This document shows, in pieces, positions 27,097-35,614 of a stretch of DNA of 64,000 nt. The translations under genes and the position numbers were made by a program. The stretch is from Synechococcales cyanobacterium GL140_1_metabinner_5_sub (GTDB taxonomy: Bacteria; Cyanobacteriota; Cyanobacteriia; Cyanobacteriales; Chamaesiphonaceae), in the NCBI GenBank assembly GCA_025359065.1, contig JANYHM010000059.1:1-64000 (forward strand), in the 5' to 3' direction. The notes beneath the pieces are model-generated. The model ran no database searches and was not told the DNA's origin. It saw only the letters and a list, made by a program, of their open reading frames with translations. Every line of letters starts with the position of its first letter. Position 1 is the first letter of the stretch.

Positions 27097-27644
27097 TGAA
27101 AGTTATTACTACCTCCATTCCTGAAGTCATTGTCTTTGAACCACCAATTTTTGCTGATGATCGAGGGCATTTTCAGCAGACCTATCAAGAGCGGCAATAT
27201 CGAGAAGCCGGAGTTCCGAAGCCTTTTGTTCAGGATAACCAGTCTTATTCGATCGCCAAAGTTCTGCGTGGCCTGCACTTTCAACTTGCTCACCCCCAAG
27301 GTAAATTAGTTCGTGTCACCAAAGGCGAAGTCTTTGATGTGGCCGTAGACCTGCGCAAAAATTCTCCCACTTTTGGCCAATGGCACGGCGAAGTTCTATC
27401 TGCTGAAAACCGCCGCCAGATGTACGTGCCCGAAAACTTTGCTCATGGTTTTTGCGTACTAGGTGACTGTGCAGAGTTTTTATATAAGTGCACTGATTTC
27501 TATCATCCCGGTGACGAAGTGGGTTTAATTTGGAACGATGCTGAAGTTGGAGTTCAATGGCCAATCACCGATCCATTGCTTTCTGATAAAGACCAGAAAC
27601 TTCCCAGCTTGGCTCAAGTAATGGACGTTTTGCCAAACTATTAA
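27096..27644 (+). CDS. rfbC: dTDP-4-dehydrorhamnose 3,5-epimerase
   Basis: A 182-residue cupin-fold epimerase acting on dTDP-4-keto-6-deoxyglucose. The active-site base His is in VLRGLHFQLAHPQGKLVR near residue 60; DVAVDLRKNSPTFGQW and YVPENFAHGFCVLGD are family signatures. The start overlaps the rfbA stop by one base. The last enzyme, rfbD, is not in the window. Confidence 0.96.
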   Translation: MKVITTSIPEVIVFEPPIFADDRGHFQQTYQERQYREAGVPKPFVQDNQSYSIAKVLRGLHFQLAHPQGKLVRVTKGEVFDVAVDLRKNSPTFGQWHGEVLSAENRRQMYVPENFAHGFCVLGDCAEFLYKCTDFYHPGDEVGLIWNDAEVGVQWPITDPLLSDKDQKLPSLAQVMDVLPNY

Positions 27645-27653
27645 CTCAAACCC

Positions 27654-28625
27654 ATGCTCCAACTTCTTACTCCGGCTCTTAGTTTACCCCTCAGCCTCCT
27701 GGCTGTATGGTTTGTCATAAAACGTTTCAGCAACCAGCTTTTAGATATCCCTAATGATCGATCGTCTCACACTCAACCCACACCCCGAGGTGGTGGCTTA
27801 GGGTTTATCATCGCCTTTGTTCTCCTTGCTCCGCTGGTTTTACCAATAGCTGCTTTACTACCGCTCTACCTCACTCTCACTCCTTTGGTGATTGTCGGAC
27901 TGGTGGACGACAAACAGGGTGTAACTTCTAAGGTGCGCTACTTGGTACAGTTTTTAACCGCCAGTATTGCAATCTGGTTTATGGGTGCTTTTGCTCAGCC
28001 CTGGCTCACTAACCTGGGTTTAATTGGTCAGGCGATCGCCGTTATCCTCACGCTTATTGCCTTTACTGCCATCATTAACTTCTATAACTTTATGGATGGA
28101 TTAGATGGCTTAGTTGCGGGCTGTAGCTTTATACAGATTTCATTTTTAGCGCTGTATCTCCATCAGCCCCAGCTTTGGGTTCTTTCTGCTGCTATTTTAG
28201 GATTTTTATACTGGAATTGGTCGCCTGCTAAAATCTTTATGGGTGATTCTGGCAGTACTTTTTTGGGTGCAATTATTGCCCTTAGTCTAATTTCAGTCCA
28301 AAACCCAACTATCGCCTGGTCAGCACTGACAATCACTCTGCCCTTAGTGACCGACGCTATTTACACCCTTGCTCGCCGCTTACTCAAAAAAGAGAATATT
28401 TTCCAAGCTCACCGTAGCCATCTCTACCAGCGCCTACAACAAACTGGCATTAGTCACGCTACTGTGGCCAGCTTATATATTGGAGTCAATTTATTGATCG
28501 GGGTATTAATTTACACCACTAATTATCTGGGGGCGATCGCTAGCGTAATTTTTACCCTCAGCTTAATTGGCGTTGGTGAATTGTATTTACAAAAAAAAAC
28601 TCAATCGATCGCTCAAACAAAATAA
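27654..28625 (+). CDS. WecA/MraY-like polyprenyl-phosphate sugar-1-phosphate transferase (GT4 membrane type)
   Basis: A 323-residue membrane protein with about ten hydrophobic segments. It has DRSSHTQPTPRGGGLGF near residue 38, the acidic VGLVDDKQGV near 82, NFYNFMDGLDGLVAGC near 140 and KIFMGDSGSTFLG near 192, the catalytic loops of the polyprenyl-phosphate GlcNAc-1-phosphate transferase superfamily, and AHRSHLYQRL near 259. Such enzymes start lipid-linked glycan synthesis. It follows rfbC by 9 bp and is probably in the rfb operon. Confidence 0.88.
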   Translation: MLQLLTPALSLPLSLLAVWFVIKRFSNQLLDIPNDRSSHTQPTPRGGGLGFIIAFVLLAPLVLPIAALLPLYLTLTPLVIVGLVDDKQGVTSKVRYLVQFLTASIAIWFMGAFAQPWLTNLGLIGQAIAVILTLIAFTAIINFYNFMDGLDGLVAGCSFIQISFLALYLHQPQLWVLSAAILGFLYWNWSPAKIFMGDSGSTFLGAIIALSLISVQNPTIAWSALTITLPLVTDAIYTLARRLLKKENIFQAHRSHLYQRLQQTGISHATVASLYIGVNLLIGVLIYTTNYLGAIASVIFTLSLIGVGELYLQKKTQSIAQTK

Positions 28626-28649
28626 TCATTCTGGGTCAAAAATAAAGCA

Positions 28650-29585
28650 ATGCTAGATGTAATATACCAAAAAACAATTTCTGGATTTGGTAGCAAACAA
28701 AAGCTCCAGCGATTGCTAGCTCAGATATCTTTTAAACTAATCAAAAATATATCTAATTTTTATGACCCTTTAATCAATTATCCAATTAAAGGCCATCAAT
28801 TAAAGCTCCCAATCTCTCATGCTTTGCCATTAGTTTTACAGTATTATCCAGACTATTCTGACAATTTATTCCGATTAGCAAACTGTGTTTATAACAAGTA
28901 TCCAGATCTAAAGATTATTGATATTGGAGCTAATATTGGTGATTCAGTTTTTATTATTAGAAACCAAGTATCTTGTCCAATTCTGTGTATTGAGGGAGAT
29001 CCGGTATTCTTTAAGATTTTGCAAACAAACACAGTTAATTGTAAAGAAGTAGTCATTAAGCAGGTCTTTATTGGTGAAAAAGATGCCAATGTAGAAAAGG
29101 AATTAGTAATTGTCGCAGGCACTGCACATTTCACAGATTCTAGTCATACCAATACTAAGTTCAGAAAACTCTCTAGTATTCTCTCTGAAGAGAATTTGTT
29201 TTCTCAGGCTAAATTATTAAAAATCGATACTGATGGATTTGATTTAGCTATTCTTAGAGGCTCAGCAGACTTTATTCAATCAGCGAAGCCCATATTGTTT
29301 TTTGAGTATGATCCGTTCTTTTTAGCGAACCAAAAAGAAGATGGAATTTCTATCTTTGCAAGATTACAAGCCTGGGGTTATCACAGCATAGTAATTTATG
29401 ATAACTTTGGGCGATATCTAATAACTTTACCTCTTACCGAAACCAATCAAATTGCTGATATGCACAGATATTTGCTCAACCGCCAGGGTGAATATTACTA
29501 TGATATTTGTGCTGTGCAGGCCGAAGATTTGGAAATTATTCAACAGTTAAGAGAAATTGAACTATCGTTGGCCAAAACCATTTAA
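28650..29585 (+). CDS. FkbM-family SAM-dependent methyltransferase
   Basis: A 311-residue protein. Motif I is IIDIGANIGDSVFII near residue 89, followed by CIEGDPVFFKILQTN; the FkbM-specific LLKIDTDGFDLAILRGS near 190 and ILFFEYDPFFL near 215 are present. FkbM enzymes methylate hydroxyl groups of sugars or natural products. More AT-rich than the rfb genes before it, but still in the same direction with a 24-bp gap. Confidence 0.85.
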   Translation: MLDVIYQKTISGFGSKQKLQRLLAQISFKLIKNISNFYDPLINYPIKGHQLKLPISHALPLVLQYYPDYSDNLFRLANCVYNKYPDLKIIDIGANIGDSVFIIRNQVSCPILCIEGDPVFFKILQTNTVNCKEVVIKQVFIGEKDANVEKELVIVAGTAHFTDSSHTNTKFRKLSSILSEENLFSQAKLLKIDTDGFDLAILRGSADFIQSAKPILFFEYDPFFLANQKEDGISIFARLQAWGYHSIVIYDNFGRYLITLPLTETNQIADMHRYLLNRQGEYYYDICAVQAEDLEIIQQLREIELSLAKTI

Positions 29586-29671
29586 GAGCAGTGTGGCAGT
29601 CGATAAAGTGTTACCATACTTACTCTTTGATCCTCTCACCAGATACCGGCATCTCGATCGGCCACATCATT

Positions 29672-31024
29672 ATGACCTCTTCAGCTCTGCAATATCTGCC
29701 TGCTCGCGGCAGCGCTCCTAACCAAGAAATACTGCCTCTCACCGCCCGTGTTAACGACCAAGACAGCCTAGAAATTGGCGGCTGCTCGATCGATAGCCTA
29801 GTGCAAAAACATGGTTCGCCCCTGTACATCGTAGATGAAGTGACTCTGCGCACAGCCGCTCAGCAATACAAGCAAGCTTGGCAAAAATACTATCCCGGCG
29901 AATCTTTGGTGATTTATGCTTCCAAAGCCTGGAACTGTCTGGCCATTTGCCACATTGTCACCAGCGAAGGATTGGGTATTGACGTGGTTTCTGGTGGTGA
30001 GTTGCTGACAGCGCTGCAAGCGGGCGCTAAGCCCCAGCAAATTTACTTCCATGGCAACAACAAAGGTGTGAATGAATTGCAGCTAGCGATCGATAAAGGC
30101 TGCAATATCGTCGTCGATAACTGGTGGGAAATCGAAACCCTTAGTACTTTAGCAACTGCTCAGCCCGTCTCGATTATGCTGCGCCTCACGCCAGGGATTG
30201 AGTGCCATACCCACGAATATATTCGCACTGGCCACCTAGATAGCAAGTTCGGCTTTGACCCAACTCGCATTGACGAGCTATTTACCTATTTGAGCAAGCA
30301 AACTCAACTGCGTTGCATCGGACTCCATGCCCACATTGGTTCCCAGATTTTTGAGCAACAGCCCCACCAAGATTTAGCAGCGGTGATGGTGGGCTGGTTT
30401 ACCAAGGCTCACACCTATGGATTACCAGTCAGCGAAATTAATGTAGGCGGCGGGTTAGGTGTGAAATATACCGAAAATGACGATCCTCAAAGTATTGATA
30501 CTTGGGTGCAAGGAGTCGCCGCTGCTTTGGAGGCTGCCTGCAAGGAAGCTAGCCTGACTCCACCTAGAGTTATTTCCGAACCAGGTCGATCGCTAGTAGC
30601 TAACTCCTGTGTCACGGCATACACGATCGGCAGCAACAAAGAAGTCCCTGGCATCCGCAGATATCTCGCCGTAGATGGCGGCATGTCTGATAATCCGCGC
30701 CCCATTACCTACCAATCGGTCTATCGCTGTGTGGCGGCCACTAAGATGTCGGCTCCTTGCACCGAAATCGTCACGGTAGCAGGTAAGCACTGTGAATCAG
30801 GGGACGTACTAATACACAATGCCTCTTTACCACCCACCCAACCTGGAGATATCTTAGTTGTGCCGGTAACTGGAGCCTATAATTACAGTATGGCCTCCAA
30901 TTACAACCGCATACCCCGGCCAGCAGCAGTTTTGGTCAAAGACGGTAACAGTGATGTGATTATCGATCGAGAGACCTATGCGGACTTGGTGAAGCATGAC
31001 CAACTGCCAGAAAGACTAAGATAG
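29672..31024 (+). CDS. lysA: Diaminopimelate decarboxylase
   Basis: A 450-residue PLP enzyme (alanine-racemase-like barrel) that decarboxylates meso-diaminopimelate to lysine. The PLP lysine is in VIYASKAWNC; GGGLGVKY binds the phosphate, and SEPGRSLVANS and the C-terminal HCESGDVL are typical. MTSSALQYLPARGS at 29672 was chosen as start; the reading frame extends upstream to 29591 but that part is not like the family. Followed by smpB after 4 bp. Confidence 0.93.
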   Translation: MTSSALQYLPARGSAPNQEILPLTARVNDQDSLEIGGCSIDSLVQKHGSPLYIVDEVTLRTAAQQYKQAWQKYYPGESLVIYASKAWNCLAICHIVTSEGLGIDVVSGGELLTALQAGAKPQQIYFHGNNKGVNELQLAIDKGCNIVVDNWWEIETLSTLATAQPVSIMLRLTPGIECHTHEYIRTGHLDSKFGFDPTRIDELFTYLSKQTQLRCIGLHAHIGSQIFEQQPHQDLAAVMVGWFTKAHTYGLPVSEINVGGGLGVKYTENDDPQSIDTWVQGVAAALEAACKEASLTPPRVISEPGRSLVANSCVTAYTIGSNKEVPGIRRYLAVDGGMSDNPRPITYQSVYRCVAATKMSAPCTEIVTVAGKHCESGDVLIHNASLPPTQPGDILVVPVTGAYNYSMASNYNRIPRPAAVLVKDGNSDVIIDRETYADLVKHDQLPERLR

Positions 31025-31028
31025 AGCT

Positions 31029-31511
31029 ATGACTGAAAAAAAAACAGAGAAAAAAACCGGAATCAAAATCCTTGCCGATAACCGTCAGGCCAGATTTCAA
31101 TATGAATTTTTGGAAGTCTTTGAGGCTGGCTTAGTTTTGACCGGCACCGAAGTCAAATCGATCCGTGCAGGCAAAATCAACCTGCGAGATAGCTACGGTC
31201 TACTCCGCAACGGCGAAGCCTGGTTACTGAATGCCCACATTTCTGCCCACGCCACCACCAGCACTTTTTTCAACCACGAACCCACCCGCACCCGCAAACT
31301 GCTGATGCACAAAAAGGAAATCAGGGAGTTGATTGGCAGCGTTGATCGACAGGGTTTAACTTTGGTGCCAGTCAAAATGTATCTGAAAGATGGGCGAGTG
31401 AAAATTTCGATCGCGCTGGCACGAGGTAAAAAACTTCATGATAAGCGTGATGACCTGCGCAGAAAAGATGACCAAAGAGATATGGCTAGAGCAATTAAGC
31501 AACACCTCTAG
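31029..31511 (+). CDS. smpB: SsrA-binding protein SmpB
   Basis: A 160-residue RNA-binding protein that delivers tmRNA to stalled ribosomes. Signatures: LADNRQARFQYEFLEVFEAG, LTGTEVKSIRAGKINLRDSY, and the basic C-terminal tail KLHDKRDDLRRKDDQRDM that follows mRNA entry in the ribosome. It directly follows lysA. No ssrA gene was found in the window. Confidence 0.97.
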   Translation: MTEKKTEKKTGIKILADNRQARFQYEFLEVFEAGLVLTGTEVKSIRAGKINLRDSYGLLRNGEAWLLNAHISAHATTSTFFNHEPTRTRKLLMHKKEIRELIGSVDRQGLTLVPVKMYLKDGRVKISIALARGKKLHDKRDDLRRKDDQRDMARAIKQHL

Positions 31512-31571
31512 ATTTTAAGAACAGCAAAAAATAGTTGATCGTCAAATCAAATCAACAACCAAGCATCCCCC

Positions 31572-31691
31572 ATGCGCAGCGACACCATCTTCCACCAAAT
31601 TTTTTTGCGCTACCCACAATTGCTCTTCGAGCTACTCCCCAATCCTCCCGCTGACACTGCGGGCTACGTATTTGACAATTGGTTCGCCTAA
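31572..31691 (+). pseudogene. N-terminal fragment of a DUF2887/Rpn-type (PD-(D/E)XK) gene
   Basis: An ATG frame of 39 residues starts MRSDTIFHQIFLRYPQLLFE and continues LLPNPPADTAGYVFD, the typical start of the DUF2887 proteins common in cyanobacteria, before stopping with TAA at 31689. Full proteins are about 200-280 residues, so only the beginning is left. The fragment lies opposite the 3' end of the TauD-like gene from 31632 on. Assignment is by recognition of the N-terminal pattern. Confidence 0.6.
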
Positions 31692-32456
31692 AACCATCCC
31701 CCGGTGCAACAATCGATCACCAGTTATCTGTGAATGGTCGGCACGATGCATCGTACAGCGGTTATCCCAAATCACAATGTCGCCGGGTTGCCATCTGTGA
31801 CGGTAAAGCCTGTAATGGCGAATTGAATGCTGATAGAGCAGCCTGATAATTTGCTGTGCCTTGTCACTAGTCATGCCTGAGATAGATTGACATCGTTTCG
31901 GGGTCGATAAAAATAAGGCTAATCGACCAGAAAGAGGATGCCGCAAAAACAAAGGATGCCAGCTTTCTTGATGTTCATCTAATACGACTCCAGTGACAAT
32001 ATGGAGCACCTGCGCATCGGCAAACTGCTCTTGCACCGTGCGGGGCAAGGTATCATAAGCATGGTATTGATCCGAAAACAGTGTGTCTCCACCCGATGCA
32101 GGGATAGTTAGAGCACGTAATGCTGTAAAAGCAGGCGGTTTAGCAACATAGCTAGTGTCTGTGTGAAAAACGCTTTTGGGTGGACGATCTCGTCCAATAT
32201 TGCTAACCACATTCAGATCTGGCTGATGCAATACGGGTGTCTCGCCTTCCGTAAAAGTCATCGGTCCCAATCGGCTCAAAAAAGCCACAAAGTCTGCATC
32301 ATTTACTGCTTGCTTCCGAAAGACGACTAAACCATTGTCCGCGATCGTGTGTTTTATATTGATTAAATCTCGATCTCCGATCTCAGTAATTTCAATCCCA
32401 TTTACCTCGACTCCAAATGGCGATAGTGCGCTAAAGTCAATGTTTTTTATGTTCAT
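31632..32456 (-). CDS. TauD/TfdA-family Fe(II)/2-oxoglutarate dioxygenase
   Basis: A 274-residue non-haem iron oxygenase. The iron ligands are His98 and Asp100 (FHTDTSY) and a distal His near 237 (NRCTMHRADH), with an arginine for 2-oxoglutarate in LLHRGMV near 252. The family hydroxylates small molecules, often to release sulfite or other groups; the substrate is unknown. Nine bases separate it from the HAD-fold gene upstream on the same strand. Its last dozen codons (YVARSVSGRIGE) lie antisense to the DUF2887 fragment, so the native C-terminus may have been replaced. Confidence 0.9.
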   Translation of the reverse strand: MNIKNIDFSALSPFGVEVNGIEITEIGDRDLINIKHTIADNGLVVFRKQAVNDADFVAFLSRLGPMTFTEGETPVLHQPDLNVVSNIGRDRPPKSVFHTDTSYVAKPPAFTALRALTIPASGGDTLFSDQYHAYDTLPRTVQEQFADAQVLHIVTGVVLDEHQESWHPLFLRHPLSGRLALFLSTPKRCQSISGMTSDKAQQIIRLLYQHSIRHYRLYRHRWQPGDIVIWDNRCTMHRADHSQITGDRLLHRGMVLGEPIVKYVARSVSGRIGE

Positions 32457-32465
32457 GATTTCTGG

Positions 32466-33161
32466 CTATACAGTTTGCTTAATACTTTGAGATGAATTAC
32501 CTACAAGAAGCTTTCTTAGCCCATTAAAATCTAGTTGATTGACTAAATAGCTAGCTTCTTTGAAATCATGATGAGCAGTATTTATATTAGGAAAAGCGAC
32601 ACAATTTAATCCTGCCGATCTTGCTGCTCTTATTCCGTCTAAATTATCTTCGATTGCAATGCAATCAGCCGATCTTTCCCCAAGCTTTTCTAGAGCCAAA
32701 ATGTAGGCGGCTTTGTCTGGCTTAAGACGATCAACGAGATCGGCATTTGAGATAAAGTCAAAATCATTCACTTGAATACTTAGGCGCAAAGCTTCCATCA
32801 GCGCCGAAATATTTTTTTGAGTAGTTGTTGTTACAAAAGCAATCTTCAAGCCTTGACTTTTTGCACCCTGAATTGTTTCGACCACGCCTGCACGAGGCTC
32901 AACCTGAGATTTGGTTAAAATATCTTGAAAGAATTCCGACTTCGATCGATGAACTGCTTCAGCATCAACTGTTTGTCCGATTGAATCTGCGTAGTTAGCA
33001 ACTCGATTTCGACCGCCGCTTTTTTCTAGCATTGCCAGATAGTCTTCTCGATGCCAATGCCAGTCGAGTTTGTGAGCCTTAAAAGCTTGATTGAAAGACT
33101 GCCTTTGTAGTTCGGATGTGTCTATGATCGTACCAATAGAGCCAAATAAAATAGCTGACAT
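32466..33161 (-). CDS. HAD-superfamily protein lacking the catalytic aspartates
   Basis: A 231-residue protein with the phosphoglycolate-phosphatase-like layout: cap region about 16-90, motif II threonines in IAFVTTTTQKN near 110, motif III lysine in DRLKPDKAAYILALEKLG near 148, and motif IV in CIAIEDNLDGIRAARSAGL near 172. Motif I, normally DxDGT, reads FGSIGTIIDT at residues 6-15, so the nucleophile and the acid/base aspartates are both missing. It may bind a phosphate compound without hydrolysing it, or act by another route. It is coupled by position to the TauD-like dioxygenase. Confidence 0.88.
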   Translation of the reverse strand: MSAILFGSIGTIIDTSELQRQSFNQAFKAHKLDWHWHREDYLAMLEKSGGRNRVANYADSIGQTVDAEAVHRSKSEFFQDILTKSQVEPRAGVVETIQGAKSQGLKIAFVTTTTQKNISALMEALRLSIQVNDFDFISNADLVDRLKPDKAAYILALEKLGERSADCIAIEDNLDGIRAARSAGLNCVAFPNINTAHHDFKEASYLVNQLDFNGLRKLLVGNSSQSIKQTV

Positions 33162-33323
33162 AGAATTCCTCAGTTATTTATGATTTCCAATTATATGTTA
33201 CCGTCGGCTCTTCAGAGCGCTGATAATAACCAAATTTCTGTGGGTGCTTGGTGGCGTGCATCTAACCATGATCGCCATCCTATTTCTCAGTTGAATAATG
33301 TCTGTAATATTTATGAAAATTCA

Positions 33324-34607
33324 CTAAATTTCAGCAACAACCCTATAAATGGCAGCAGTAATTGCTTGAAGTTCTGATGGTTCAATTATATACGGTGGCA
33401 TCGTGTAGATCAGATGCCCAAATGGACGTAGCCATACTCCCTCTTCTACAAAACGCGGCTGAATCGTCTGCATATTTACCAGATTATGCAGCTCCACTAC
33501 TCCGATCGCCCCCAATACCCGCACATCCTTAACTGCCGCTAAGCTTCGACAAGGTTCTAATTCAGCTTTAAGCTGTGATTCAATCGATCGGATTTTAGAC
33601 TGCCAATCATAACTTTCTAACAAAGCCAAATTTTCTAGCGACACGGCACAGGCCAAAGGATTCGCCATAAACGTGGGACCATGCATAAACACTCCGGCTT
33701 CATCGGTGGCAAAACTGGCGCTAATCTCTTGTGTAGTCAGAGTTGCTGCTAGAGAGATAAAGCCCCCAGAGAGTGCTTTACCCACACATAAAATATCTGG
33801 ACAGACCTCGGCGTATTCGCAGGCAAACATTTTACCCGTTCGACCAAAACCAGTAGCGATCTCATCTAAAATCAACAAAACATGATATTTTTCACACAGT
33901 GCTTTAGCTTGTCGCACATACTCTGGATGATAAAAGCGCATCCCCCCAGCATTTTGTACTACTGGTTCTAGAATAGCTGCGGCGATGTGGTCATGATGTT
34001 TTGCCAGCAACGTCGCAAAGCTCTCAATATCCTGCTTTTGCCAATCTTGATCAAACTTAATCTGCGGTGCCGCCGCGAAATATTGCTGGGCTAAAATATT
34101 GCGAAAAAGATGGTGCATTCCATTTATTGGATCGCATACTGACATTGCTGCAAAAGTATCTCCGTGATAGCCATTCCGAATGGTCAAAAAGCCTTGCTTT
34201 TGAGGTAAACCACGATTGTACCAATATTGCACCGCCATTTTCATGGCCACTTCCACAGCAACCGAACCAGAGTCACAAAAAAAAACCTGCTGAAGCGCCG
34301 CTGGTGTTATGGCAATTAATTTCATGGTCAAATCTACTGCTGGCTGGTGGGTCAGGCCACCGAACATCATATGAGACATTCGATCAATCTGGGCATGAGC
34401 AGCTTGATTTAAGCGAGGATGGTTATAACCATGAATACAAGTCCACCAAGAAGAAATCCCATCAACTAGCGATCGACCATCCATGAGCTGAATATGTATG
34501 CCCTGTGCCGACTCCACTGGAAATACTGGTAAAAGATTAGGCATAGCCGCATAGGGATGCCAAACATGCAGGCGATCGAATTCTAGAAGCTGCTGTAAAG
34601 ATTGCAT
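33324..34607 (-). CDS. bioA: Adenosylmethionine-8-amino-7-oxononanoate aminotransferase
   Basis: A 427-residue class III PLP aminotransferase of biotin synthesis. It uses S-adenosylmethionine as amino donor to make 7,8-diaminononanoate. FDRLHVWHPYAAMPN at the N-terminus, SSWWTCIHGYNHPRLN, FFCDSGSVAVEVAMKM, GYHGDTFAAM, ILDEIATGFGRTGKMFACE and the PLP lysine in CVGKALSGGFIS are present. MQSLQQLLEFDRL at 34607 gives the usual distance to WHPY; an upstream ATG at 34643 is possible. Other biotin genes are not in the window. Confidence 0.93.
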   Translation of the reverse strand: MQSLQQLLEFDRLHVWHPYAAMPNLLPVFPVESAQGIHIQLMDGRSLVDGISSWWTCIHGYNHPRLNQAAHAQIDRMSHMMFGGLTHQPAVDLTMKLIAITPAALQQVFFCDSGSVAVEVAMKMAVQYWYNRGLPQKQGFLTIRNGYHGDTFAAMSVCDPINGMHHLFRNILAQQYFAAAPQIKFDQDWQKQDIESFATLLAKHHDHIAAAILEPVVQNAGGMRFYHPEYVRQAKALCEKYHVLLILDEIATGFGRTGKMFACEYAEVCPDILCVGKALSGGFISLAATLTTQEISASFATDEAGVFMHGPTFMANPLACAVSLENLALLESYDWQSKIRSIESQLKAELEPCRSLAAVKDVRVLGAIGVVELHNLVNMQTIQPRFVEEGVWLRPFGHLIYTMPPYIIEPSELQAITAAIYRVVAEI

Positions 34608-34674
34608 AAGTTGTAGAAAATGCTGGGACTCTAAGCAAGCCATTTTAGCACTTGCAAACTTTATCCCTGTGGGC

Positions 34675-34766
34675 GGGCGTTGCTGAATTAGAGTATGAAG
34701 GTGTAAGTCAAAGACTGACCTAACATTATTGGTACCTTTAGTTCATATCAAAAATCAGCAACGCCC
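34675..34766. mobile_element. 92-bp MITE-like element
   Basis: Perfect 12-bp terminal inverted repeats GGGCGTTGCTGA (34675-34686) and TCAGCAACGCCC (34755-34766) enclose 68 bp with no coding content. It lies between the divergent bioA and Uma2 genes. No clear target duplication was seen. Confidence 0.6.
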
Positions 34767-34872
34767 ATAAATACTGTATTGTATGTATTTAGGGTTGGGT
34801 AACGTTCTTTTTAACAGCAAGATTCCCTGGAAACATCACTGCGTATTAATTTTAAATTATGGAGTAATTTTT

Positions 34873-35451
34873 ATGATAGCCGCACGAGATAACGAAAGAT
34901 ACTTTACACCTGAAGAATATTTTGATTGGGAAGAGCAGCAGCTAGAGAAATATGAGCTAATCGATGGTCGAGTTTATGCGATGACCGGAGGAACTAGAAA
35001 TCACAGTGATATTGCAGGTAACCTCATCTTGATTGTCAAACCCCATCTTCGGGGTAGCAGTTGTAAAACTTATAATTCTGACTGCCGAGTAAATATTCTT
35101 AATACGCCTAACTATATTTACCCCGATCTGAGCGTTACCTGTGATGCGAGAGATGCCTCTAGTACCCAATATATTACCTATCCCTGCCTGATTGTAGAGG
35201 TTCTATCGAACAGCACTGAGGCTTATGACCGAGGCAAAAAATTTGAGAAGTATCGCCGCAATCCGAATCTAGTAGATTATGTTTTGGTTAGTTCTGATGA
35301 AATTGCGATCGATATCTATCATAAAAATGCTGCTGGCGAGTGGGTAATTTACAGCTATCGATCGGGCGATTTAGTGGTGCTACAAAGTATCGATCTGAGT
35401 TTGCTGATCGAACAATTCTATGAGGATATTATTTTTGAGCCACAGTCTTAG
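34873..35451 (+). CDS. Uma2-family (DUF820) endonuclease-fold protein
   Basis: A 192-residue protein. RYFTPEEYFDWEEQQLEKYELIDG at its start, IYPDLSVTCDARD near 88 and YPCLIVEVLSNSTEAYDRGKKFEKYR near 108 form the PD-(D/E)XK-like core with PD, ExE-like and lysine residues. Uma2 proteins are abundant in cyanobacteria, and their function is not established. The ATG at 34873 has a GGAG 9-12 bases upstream; the frame extends further upstream (to 34783) but without a good ribosome site. Confidence 0.9.
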   Translation: MIAARDNERYFTPEEYFDWEEQQLEKYELIDGRVYAMTGGTRNHSDIAGNLILIVKPHLRGSSCKTYNSDCRVNILNTPNYIYPDLSVTCDARDASSTQYITYPCLIVEVLSNSTEAYDRGKKFEKYRRNPNLVDYVLVSSDEIAIDIYHKNAAGEWVIYSYRSGDLVVLQSIDLSLLIEQFYEDIIFEPQS

Positions 35452-35614
35452 GACTAGTTAAAACATCATGACAACGTTTTGATAAAATAACTTCACAGCA
35501 CACCTTCAACCAATACCAAGCTCATGGAAATCACCACAGCAGCTCATTGCCATGCAAATTACTGAATATCCACGGTGGTTCAAAAAAGCGATGAATTTAT
35601 AGTTGTTATAAAAT

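Noticed and set aside
33180-33377. 65-residue frame between the HAD gene and bioA
   Set aside because: Random-looking composition, overlaps the 3' end of bioA, no ribosome site.
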